The translations under genes were made by a program, and so were the position numbers. The notes beneath the pieces are model-generated. The model was not told where the DNA came from. It did no database searches and worked only from the letters and a program-made list of their open reading frames with translations. From Oscillospiraceae bacterium (GTDB taxonomy: Bacteria > Bacillota > Clostridia > Oscillospirales > Oscillospiraceae), in NCBI GenBank assembly GCA_031261325.1, contig JAISKH010000063.1:1-64000 (forward strand): a stretch of DNA of 64,000 nucleotides. Reading direction: 5' to 3'. Positions 36,605 to 43,957 of this stretch are shown one piece after another (the stretch's first letter is position 1; every line of letters begins with the position of its first letter).

Positions 36605-37609
36605 CTATGCCTTGATTGCCGCTTCCAGCGCCGCCTTTACAGACGCGGGAATACTCGTCCATGTCGGTAGCTCATCGGGGGAGATGGCTTCCATGTCAAC
36701 GTGGATTGCGTAGTAGAACGTGCCGTCCGGCTGCTTGATAAGACCGACCGACTCAAACGCGTCGGCTGTCGTCTGACCGGGGCGGAGCAGTCCGACCCAG
36801 TAAACGTATGTGTCGGATACGTCGGTGTCGTTGTAAACCCACACGCCCGTCTGTCCCTCTTGCAGCGCGCTGAGCGGGATGACGGCGGCTCCGTTGTCCC
36901 ATGTCACGAACTCGCGAATCGGCAACGTCAGGTCGCCGGTCATGCTCGCGAGGTTGTGCGCGGGATAGTTGCACTCGTCATTGGAGCCCGCGATATGCGC
37001 GGCGGTGGACGTAACGTCCGCTCTGACACTACCCTGTATGACAGGCTGCGCGCCCGCGGGAACGCCCGTGTCGGTTACGATGTACTTGCCGTACTGACCG
37101 TTGATGTCTCCGGCTTTCGTCTTGATGAAGTATGCGGTTACGCCGGATATTGCGTCCTTAATCTGCGCGTATTCGTGGTTGGGATAGCCCTGATTTGCGA
37201 GCCATTGCTCCGTCGGCTCCGTAAGCGAGCCTATGAACGCGCCGTCCTCGCCAACCGCGTAACGGTCTGGCGTATATACGTAACCGGTCTGCGCCGCTAT
37301 TTCCATATACTCTTTGAACGTTAAACGCACAAGGACGGGACCGGATTTCGCGTCATCGGGGTTTAGCATATTCTTAACGCGGACTTCTTTTTCAATGCAG
37401 GCATCGGTGACCTTCCAGTCGTCTTTCGGAATAAATTCTTCAATCAACGTAACGTCATAAATTTTGCCCGTTGCCTTAAATTCGTTTGTCTTGTGCTGCC
37501 TGTAATCTGTCCAGGCGAAGGTTCCGCCGATAACCGTAACGGTGAGGATTACCGCTGCCATTCCGAGCGCAATGATTTTCTTGTAACCCGAAGTCATTTT
37601 CTTACTCAT
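36605..37609 (-). CDS. SipW-dependent secreted protein
   Basis: 334 residues from the ATG at 37609; GGGG precedes it, and the longer frame start lacks a ribosome site. The signal is of the SipW/camelysin/TasA type: a basic start, a hydrophobic core ending VIGGTFAWTD, then RQHKTNEF. The mature part has alternating beta-rich segments (YDVTLIEEF, VLVRLTFKEYMEIA, DINGQYGKYIV, YVYWVGLLRPGQT, YYAIHVDMEAIS). It is clearly paralogous to the N-terminal 300 residues of the protein at 43958-45901. It is probably a matrix or surface-fibre subunit, by analogy with TasA/camelysin. It is the last gene of the operon. Confidence 0.8.
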   Translation of the reverse strand: MSKKMTSGYKKIIALGMAAVILTVTVIGGTFAWTDYRQHKTNEFKATGKIYDVTLIEEFIPKDDWKVTDACIEKEVRVKNMLNPDDAKSGPVLVRLTFKEYMEIAAQTGYVYTPDRYAVGEDGAFIGSLTEPTEQWLANQGYPNHEYAQIKDAISGVTAYFIKTKAGDINGQYGKYIVTDTGVPAGAQPVIQGSVRADVTSTAAHIAGSNDECNYPAHNLASMTGDLTLPIREFVTWDNGAAVIPLSALQEGQTGVWVYNDTDVSDTYVYWVGLLRPGQTTADAFESVGLIKQPDGTFYYAIHVDMEAISPDELPTWTSIPASVKAALEAAIKA

Positions 37610-37678
37610 TATAATACCCCTTTTCTGTCTCATATCTTAAATCCCATACTATCCCTTTATTTATATCTTTTTTGTGCC

Positions 37679-37720
37679 GCGCTTGAGCCGCGCGTTTTAT
37701 TTCTTCGGCGGCTCAAGCGC
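37679..37720 (-). other. Intercistronic stem-loop in the surface-protein operon
   Basis: Perfect 12-bp arms GCGCTTGAGCCG (37679-37690) and CGGCTCAAGCGC (37709-37720) with an 18-nt loop. It lies between the Pro-rich protein gene and the last gene of the operon. No minus-strand T-run follows. Confidence 0.5.
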
Positions 37721-37741
37721 ATGTGTGGTTGCCTCGTCGTA

Positions 37742-40378
37742 TTACCCTTTGCTTCTTTTGCGCTTTGATTGAAGCGTTACCGCGCCGACTGTCAGAGCAA
37801 TGCCCAGCACAATCGCCCAACCGATTGTGCTTGCGTCGCCTGTCTTAGGCGTTTCGTCGGGGTTATACGGCACGAATACCCAAACCTCGTCGTCGGGGTC
37901 CCAATGCCATTCGCCCGTCGGCGTGCCGTTGTCGTCGAACTCGTAGTACGTGTCGTCGCTCGGTACAATGATTCCACCTGTTACATGTGGCGTCGGGGGC
38001 GGCGCCATTGTCGGCGGCAATGACTGCGGCGGTGCCGTTGGCGTTACAGGCGGCGGCGTCGTCGGTGACGTCGGCGTCGGTGTTGCCGGGGGCGTTGCCG
38101 TAGGTGTTGCCGTTGGCGGTGAAGTCGGTGTTGCCGATGGCGGTATCGTCGGGCTTGCCGTCGGCGGCGTCGTCGGGGGTGGCGGCATCGTCGGTGGCTG
38201 CGTCGGCGGTATCGTGGGCGGATTCGTCGGCGGGTTCGTCGGTGGATTCGTCGTAGGTGGCGGCAATGTCGGCGGTGTTACCGTCGGTGTCGGGGAAACC
38301 GTCGGTGTAACCGTTGGCGTTGTCGATGGCGTTGTCGTCGGCGTTGTCGTCGGCGTTGTCGATGGCGTTGTCGATGGGGTCGGGGTTGCTGTCGGCGGCG
38401 CAGTCGGAGTCGGAGTCGGTGTCCCCGGCGGCGGCGTAACCGATGGCGTGGTCTCAGGTGTCGGAGACGGCGTTGGCGTCGGCGGTGGCTCGGGCGAATA
38501 TCTGTTCGTCACAGCCACGCAGTAGTAGCCGGCCACGTCCGTGTACGGCGCGGAGATTGCGACAAGCTCAAACTTGTCGGGCAGCTTATCGCTGCGCTCA
38601 ATCACCATAACGCTCGCGCCTTGCGGCACTATGAGCGGTCCGTACTGCTCGTCAGCCTTGAGTGTGAACTCACGCGACTTGCCGTTAATTATCACTTCGA
38701 TTGTGAACTCAACGTCGCGCGTTTCACCGTTTGCGTCATTCGTGACGCGTTTTACGATGTACAGTTCCTTGTAAGTGCCCGGCGGCGGGTCTTTGGTGTA
38801 TGTGTTGGTGTATTGCTCCAACGCGCCGTTCGGGTCCTCGCTGTAGGTCGGTATTTTGCCGACCCTGTTAACAACTCCGGGCGAGTAGCCCTCGGGTACA
38901 TCGACTTCCCATATCTGATACGTAACGCCGACGGGAACGGTGTTGAACACCGCCTGTTCCCCGTGACGCAGCGTAAACTCGACATAGTTCGTCGGCATAT
39001 CCGTCGGGTATGGCGTGACTGTGGGAACGCTCTGATTCTCAAGTCCGCCCTCATCGTCAGCCGTCATTTCGGGCTGCGGAGTCGGAGGTAGTGGTATCGG
39101 CTGCTCCTCGGGTGGAACCTCCGACTGTTGATTCTCCGACTGTTGCTCGTCTGTCGGCTGCGCCGATGGTTGCTCTTCGGGCTGCTCAATAGGCTGCTCC
39201 TCTGAGTTCTCTTCGGATTGCTCTTCCGATTGCTCCTCGGGCTGCCGCTCGGGTTGCTGCTCGGGTTGACCGTCATCGGGTTGTTGCTCGGATTCGTCCG
39301 TTTCCTCCGATTGACTGCCGCTGTTTTCGGGTTGCCGTTCCGATTCCTCGGGTTGCTCGGGTATTTGCTGTTCCGGTACTTGCGGCTCTTCCGATTCCTC
39401 GGGTTGTGCGGGTTGTTGCTGTTCCGTTGCCTCTTCCGTGGGCTGCTCCGACGGGTTTTCACCCGTTTCGGGCGGCTCAACCGCTTCCTGCGGCTGCTCC
39501 GTCATCGGCGGCTCTCCCGCTTCGGGCTGCTCGCCGTCAACAGTCGGCGGCACCTGCGCGGGTTCGGTCGCTTCGGGCGGCTCAACCGATTCGGGTTGTT
39601 CGCCCGCCTCGGGCGGCTGCTCCGTCGGCTCACCGCCGTTAACTGGCGGTTCGCCATCGGTCGGCGGCTCTGCAAACGGCGGTTCCTCCGCGGGCAGTAC
39701 AATCGGCGCAGGCGTCGGCGCAACTCCGCCAATGTACGATACCGCGTAAGGATAAACCTTACCGTCCGAGAACCAAACCCTGAAGCGGAACTCCTTATCC
39801 AGCTGCTCTTGCGTCAGACCCGTTCCGTCCTCGTTCACCACAGTTTTTTCTATCGTCAGCTTACCCCTGCGGTTATATGCGGAAACGAGGATTACGGTTC
39901 CGTTCGCAATGTCCTGCTCGGTAATCTCAAAGTAATACCGAGTGGTCAGCGCGCCCTGCTCGTCGCGGTCATAATCAAACCCGTCCGGCGGCGCGGTTTC
40001 GCTGAAATAGTACGTTCCGATTTCAAGGTGCAGCGGTACGAGCAACTCTCCCTGTTCGTTCGTCCTTGCCGTGTAGAGCTTCGCCCCGTCGCTTGCGCGG
40101 TACAAGTCGAAGCTCGCACCCGGCACGGTTGCGAACAACGGCGGGTCAAAGCTGACCATCGCCGCGCCGCTTATGTCAAGCGGGTTACCGTCCGCGTCCT
40201 TGGCGTATTTCACCAAAATCGCGGTGGTCGTTTCGTGCCCCCCGCGCAGCACGTTAGTCCTGTGCTGTGAGTTGTCGAGCCAGCCGAACGCGTAGCTCGC
40301 AATCAGGGTCAAGACAACGAGCAGAACTACTATGCGCCGTCGCATTACTCTGAATTTTATTGAGTTATTATGGCTCAT
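37742..40378 (-). CDS. Large Pro-rich surface protein with Cna-B-like domains and sortase-like tail
   Basis: 878 residues from the ATG at 40378; GGTGGG precedes it, and the upstream GTG at 40390 overlaps that site. A SipW-like signal ends AFGWLDNSQHRTN. A SpaA/Cna-B-type beta domain follows (ASFDLYRASDGAKLYTARTN, then YYFSETAPPDGFDYD), then a second one starting LTIEKTVVNEDGTG. A Pro/Glu/Gln-rich stalk of about 230 residues comes next, then another beta domain (LYIVKRVTNDANGETRDVEF) and a Pro/Thr-rich stalk of about 170 residues. The C-terminus has TPKTGD, a hydrophobic helix and KRKRSKG, the layout of an LPXTG-type wall anchor. No sortase gene is in the window. Confidence 0.8.
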   Translation of the reverse strand: MSHNNSIKFRVMRRRIVVLLVVLTLIASYAFGWLDNSQHRTNVLRGGHETTTAILVKYAKDADGNPLDISGAAMVSFDPPLFATVPGASFDLYRASDGAKLYTARTNEQGELLVPLHLEIGTYYFSETAPPDGFDYDRDEQGALTTRYYFEITEQDIANGTVILVSAYNRRGKLTIEKTVVNEDGTGLTQEQLDKEFRFRVWFSDGKVYPYAVSYIGGVAPTPAPIVLPAEEPPFAEPPTDGEPPVNGGEPTEQPPEAGEQPESVEPPEATEPAQVPPTVDGEQPEAGEPPMTEQPQEAVEPPETGENPSEQPTEEATEQQQPAQPEESEEPQVPEQQIPEQPEESERQPENSGSQSEETDESEQQPDDGQPEQQPERQPEEQSEEQSEENSEEQPIEQPEEQPSAQPTDEQQSENQQSEVPPEEQPIPLPPTPQPEMTADDEGGLENQSVPTVTPYPTDMPTNYVEFTLRHGEQAVFNTVPVGVTYQIWEVDVPEGYSPGVVNRVGKIPTYSEDPNGALEQYTNTYTKDPPPGTYKELYIVKRVTNDANGETRDVEFTIEVIINGKSREFTLKADEQYGPLIVPQGASVMVIERSDKLPDKFELVAISAPYTDVAGYYCVAVTNRYSPEPPPTPTPSPTPETTPSVTPPPGTPTPTPTAPPTATPTPSTTPSTTPTTTPTTTPSTTPTVTPTVSPTPTVTPPTLPPPTTNPPTNPPTNPPTIPPTQPPTMPPPPTTPPTASPTIPPSATPTSPPTATPTATPPATPTPTSPTTPPPVTPTAPPQSLPPTMAPPPTPHVTGGIIVPSDDTYYEFDDNGTPTGEWHWDPDDEVWVFVPYNPDETPKTGDASTIGWAIVLGIALTVGAVTLQSKRKRSKG
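37990..38510 (-). repeat. Low-complexity Pro/Thr-coding tract
   Basis: Irregular short repeats coding for PT, TPT, NPPT and PPT units in the C-terminal stalk of the Pro-rich surface protein. The units are not identical at the DNA level. Confidence 0.75.
39060..39720 (-). repeat. Low-complexity Pro/Glu/Gln-coding tract
   Basis: Irregular repeats coding for EQP, PEE and QPE units in the central stalk of the same protein. Confidence 0.75.
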
Positions 40379-40408
40379 ACGCAATCCCACCTTGTCGTTT
40401 TATTTTTC

Positions 40409-40448
40409 CCGCGCTCTCCCGTGAGGTGCTCCCCGCGAGGGAGCGCGG
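40409..40448 (-). other. Intercistronic stem-loop in the surface-protein operon
   Basis: CCGCGCTC (40409-40416) pairs with GAGCGCGG (40441-40448), with a further CC/GG pair inside. It lies between the 1133-residue protein gene and the Pro-rich protein gene. Confidence 0.45.
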
Positions 40449-40460
40449 TGCTGTGTTTAG

Positions 40461-40503
40461 TTATTGCTTGGTTATTGCTTGGTTATTGCTTGGTTATTGC
40501 CTG
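40461..40503. repeat. Four tandem 11-bp repeats
   Basis: TTATTGCTTGG is repeated three times exactly (40461-40493), followed by a degenerate fourth copy. It lies 5 nt beyond the stop codon of the 1133-residue protein gene. Confidence 0.8.
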
Positions 40504-40507
40504 TGGT

Positions 40508-43500
40508 TTACTTGCCCAGCGTGTCAAACGCGGAGGACAGTATCCACATCGCGGGGTGTACGGTGCACGGCGACTCGTTGAGCTTTCCGTCCACCGCGCC
40601 GTTCAACATGTAGCCGCAGTTGAGCGTCGTGCCCGGTGTGTAGGTCGAGGACCATTGCGCCTCTTTGGTCACGAGGTCGGCGTTTGCCTGCGCGGCGGCG
40701 GGTGAAGTTTTCGGTTTCGTGCTGACGTCCACCGCCGTCTTGCTGCAATACTGCGCGAACTCGCCGTAGCTGAGCAGGAAGCAGGTTGTGGTGTCGCTCG
40801 TGGTTGCCAGAACACCTGTCGGTTTGCTCCTGCCGGCTGTCAGGCTGTTGATGTCGCCGCTGTTCCAGCCGCCGTCGTTCTTGCTGATGTACGGACGAAG
40901 AGCGGAAGCTGCGGGCAGCGAAGTTTTGTACCATGTTATCGGCTTTGACAACGCGTTCTCGTAATACACGGTTCCTGACAACGCGCCTTTGCGGATAATC
41001 AGCGAGTAGTCGCCCATTGTCGCGATTTCCAGCCAGTCGGAGGTGCTGTCGCCAATCTTTGTGCCGTCAATGAGACGACCCGTGTTCGCGACTGTGGGAG
41101 TGCCGCTGCCCGGCACGGAGGGGAATGTGATGTCGAAGATGTCCGACTTAATCCACATTGCAGGGCGCGCGTTCATCGACAGGGTTACGTGTGAGCGTTG
41201 CAATGTGCCGCTCGCCATTAAGTTGTTCGCCGCCGTGTATTGGTCAACGTTGATGTCAGGCGAACGCAACCACCACTGACCGTTGCGGTCTGAGAGCAGC
41301 GCCCAGTTTGCCTTTGCCGTCGCCGTGCTCAAAGTCGAGTCGTTGCTGCAGAAGCGCATTGCCTCTTGGAAGCTCAACGCGAACACGATGTCGTTGTCCG
41401 TCAACCCCGCGGGCATCGCGGAGGGAACGCTGTAGCCGTTCAGGTAGTTGATGTCCTGCGAGCCGTGCCCCAGACGGCACAGTACGTTGTTGTAAACCGC
41501 GTAGGACTTCAGCTTTCCGGCTGCGCTTGTCAGGGTGTTCTTGTACCAGTTGTTAAGCTGGTTACGCAGATTTGAGTCGCTGTACGTGTTCTTCTCAAAC
41601 GGCGTATGGAATGCAACGCCGCTTGCTACTGATGAATCACGCACGATTAGCGAGTATCCGCCGTTTGTGGCAATCTCATACCAGTTTACGCTGTCGCCGG
41701 ACATTGCGGGAGTTACCACGCGACCTGTCGCCGGTGTTCCGATGCCTTCAACCGCTTGCGACGGCTTGTCGGTCGTCATTGTACCGTCAACGAGATAGTA
41801 CTTGTCGTCGGTGCTGTGCTTCGTGTCGGCTGTGCTTTCCACTAAGTTGTCGCCGCCGATTTTCTTGTCGCCGTAGTAGTAGTTGTTGCCGTCTGCGTCG
41901 GGTCCGAGAGGTCCGACATAGTACTTGCCGTTGTTCTCATCTATCGGGGTTACGGGACCCGTCGCGGGGTTCAGGTCGGGTCCGCCGCCGACTTTCGTCG
42001 GGTCGAGCTGCGTCGGGTTCGACTTGTCAACCTTTTGGAAAATGTTCTGTCCGAGGTCAACGTAATAGTCGTCGCCGTACTTCACGACGGGCTTGTCGTC
42101 CGTGCCGCCGAGCTTACCGTCGCCGCCGCCCCAAATTGCGGGCGTGTCGATGAGGTCGCCGTCGGAGTCAACTTTTTTGTAGATGTTGCTGCCCTCGGGG
42201 TCCTCAACATAGTAGTTGCCGTCCTTCGGGTAAGCGGGTGTGTTGTCGTCCGCTCCGCCGACGGGGTCGCCGTCAGGCGCGTAGACGTAATCGGGAGGTT
42301 GCTTCGTCGGGTTGCCGTTTCCGTCTACGACTTCAAAGACGTTCTCGGGGTCGCCGACGGGCTTGTAGTAGTTGCCGTTGTCGTCGGGTCCGAGGATTGT
42401 GCCGCCCTCGGGAACCATCACGCCGTTAACGAGGTGATACTTCTCGTCGGTGCCGTCGAGCGTTGACGCGGTGCTGTTCACCTTGCCGTCGCCGCCGACC
42501 TGCTTGTCTCCGTAGTAGTAGATGTCGCTGCCGTCTGTCAGCGGTCCGATGTAGTACTTATCGCCGTTCTTGACAATCGGCACCACGGGGTTCGTCGCGG
42601 GGTTCAGGTCGGGTCCGCCGCCGACTATGGGTCCGAGCGTCGTCGGAGGAGTGACTTTCTGCCAGATGTTCTGTCCGAGGTCGATGTAATAACCGTCGTC
42701 GAACTTCACAACGGGCTTATCGTCGCCCGTGCCGAGTATCTTGTCCTCTCCGCCCCAGATTGCGGGGGATTCGATGATTGACCCGTCATGGTCTACCTTT
42801 TTGAAGATATTTTCGGGGTCCTGAATGTAGTAGTTATTGCCGTCCGTGTGGTACGCGGGACCGTCAACGCCGTTCTTCGGGTTGCCGTCCGCATCGTACA
42901 CGTATTCGGGCGGTTGCTTGGAGTTGCCGTCCTTGTCAACGACTTCGTAGACGTTCTTCGGGTCGCCGACGGGCTTGTAGTAGTTGCCGTTCGCGTCGGG
43001 TCCGATGATGCCGCCGACGTTGCGCAGGTCGAGGTCGTCAAGCGCGTCCTTCAGGTCGTCGATTGCGGCAAGGATTTCTTCCTCTGTGCCGCCGACTGCT
43101 GCGATACCCGCGTCCTTAGCTTCTTCGAGGTTGCTGATGCTGTCGTCGGTGTACGGGTTCGGCTCAAGGGCAATGATACCCTCTGCGCGCTCAATCAGGT
43201 CGAGCAACTCGCCGAGACTGCTGTCGTTGATGCTTACGCCGACCGCAATGAGGAAGTGAATGTCCTGCTGACGTCCCCATTTATCGGTGAACTGACCGAG
43301 AATAATGGTTACGCCCTTTGCCTTTGCGGTGATTTCACCGCTTGCGCTGACTTCCGCAACGGGGTCATACGGGCGGAAAGTTGACCATGTTATGGTGCTT
43401 TTCGCCGCTGTGCTCTCAACGGGAGTCACTTGTCCGTGCGGGGTTACAAACGCTCGCACCGGGATTGTGAGCGTGCCGCCCGGCTTGCCTATAATGCCCT

Positions 43501-43909
43501 CGCCGCCGCCGGCGAGTATGTACTTCGTGATGTTGTTCGAGTCTGTGACTTGATAAGCCTGCGACCGAACCGCGCCGCCTTCCGCGCCGTAAGCCGTCGT
43601 CATTGTTCCGGCTTTTACGCCCAGCGTGTGCAGATTGCGCAAATCGCTGCCCGGCGTGTAGGTTACAACCGCGATTGTCTGGTCGCTGCTCGTTGCTTCA
43701 AAGAGGTTACCAACAGTCATGTTGGCTATCTGACCGACTTCCAACGCCAAATATCCGTTTGTCGGTGGGTCAATAGTCACCTCCAGGTCGCTCTTTGCAG
43801 CCAGCGTGGTCGCGATTACGCCCGCGATGCTCCCGAGGAGCAGCACTACCGCGAGTATAATCGCCAGGAGTTTGCGGCTTTTAGTGCCGTTTGCAAGTGA
43901 AGCGTTCAT
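40508..43909 (-). CDS. Large secreted repeat protein with two DUF6273-like domains
   Basis: 1133 residues; GGGAG precedes the ATG. A hydrophobic signal lies at about residues 12-38. An Ig-like region (40-225) follows, then a helical FIVAR-like segment (230-295), then two copies of a repeat of about 200 residues (303-500 and 507-712). The repeats are rich in Asp, Gly and Tyr (NGNYYKPVGDP, SPAIWGG, DLGQNIWQKV, GGGPDLNPAT). The C-terminus has two related domains (743-920, 958-1126), each ending ARPAMWI or VHPAMWI, which I read as DUF6273. No wall anchor is seen. The repeats resemble Ca-binding adhesin stalks, but no function is assigned. Confidence 0.75.
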   Translation of the reverse strand: MNASLANGTKSRKLLAIILAVVLLLGSIAGVIATTLAAKSDLEVTIDPPTNGYLALEVGQIANMTVGNLFEATSSDQTIAVVTYTPGSDLRNLHTLGVKAGTMTTAYGAEGGAVRSQAYQVTDSNNITKYILAGGGEGIIGKPGGTLTIPVRAFVTPHGQVTPVESTAAKSTITWSTFRPYDPVAEVSASGEITAKAKGVTIILGQFTDKWGRQQDIHFLIAVGVSINDSSLGELLDLIERAEGIIALEPNPYTDDSISNLEEAKDAGIAAVGGTEEEILAAIDDLKDALDDLDLRNVGGIIGPDANGNYYKPVGDPKNVYEVVDKDGNSKQPPEYVYDADGNPKNGVDGPAYHTDGNNYYIQDPENIFKKVDHDGSIIESPAIWGGEDKILGTGDDKPVVKFDDGYYIDLGQNIWQKVTPPTTLGPIVGGGPDLNPATNPVVPIVKNGDKYYIGPLTDGSDIYYYGDKQVGGDGKVNSTASTLDGTDEKYHLVNGVMVPEGGTILGPDDNGNYYKPVGDPENVFEVVDGNGNPTKQPPDYVYAPDGDPVGGADDNTPAYPKDGNYYVEDPEGSNIYKKVDSDGDLIDTPAIWGGGDGKLGGTDDKPVVKYGDDYYVDLGQNIFQKVDKSNPTQLDPTKVGGGPDLNPATGPVTPIDENNGKYYVGPLGPDADGNNYYYGDKKIGGDNLVESTADTKHSTDDKYYLVDGTMTTDKPSQAVEGIGTPATGRVVTPAMSGDSVNWYEIATNGGYSLIVRDSSVASGVAFHTPFEKNTYSDSNLRNQLNNWYKNTLTSAAGKLKSYAVYNNVLCRLGHGSQDINYLNGYSVPSAMPAGLTDNDIVFALSFQEAMRFCSNDSTLSTATAKANWALLSDRNGQWWLRSPDINVDQYTAANNLMASGTLQRSHVTLSMNARPAMWIKSDIFDITFPSVPGSGTPTVANTGRLIDGTKIGDSTSDWLEIATMGDYSLIIRKGALSGTVYYENALSKPITWYKTSLPAASALRPYISKNDGGWNSGDINSLTAGRSKPTGVLATTSDTTTCFLLSYGEFAQYCSKTAVDVSTKPKTSPAAAQANADLVTKEAQWSSTYTPGTTLNCGYMLNGAVDGKLNESPCTVHPAMWILSSAFDTLGK
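41774..42391 (-). repeat. Intragenic direct repeat, copy 2
   Basis: Codes residues 507-712 of the 1133-residue protein. It is homologous to copy 1 over its whole length, with scattered substitutions. Confidence 0.75.
42410..43003 (-). repeat. Intragenic direct repeat, copy 1
   Basis: Codes residues 303-500 of the 1133-residue protein. Both copies begin GPD-NGNYYKPVGDP and end with a YHLVNG/YYLVDG segment. Confidence 0.75.
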
Positions 43910-43957
43910 TATAATCTCCCTTTCATGTTATTATTCTGCTGCGATGTCGTTAAGAGC

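Noticed and set aside
37950-38525. Plus-strand Gly/Val-rich frame
   Set aside because: It is the complement of the Pro/Thr stalk codons and has no ribosome site.
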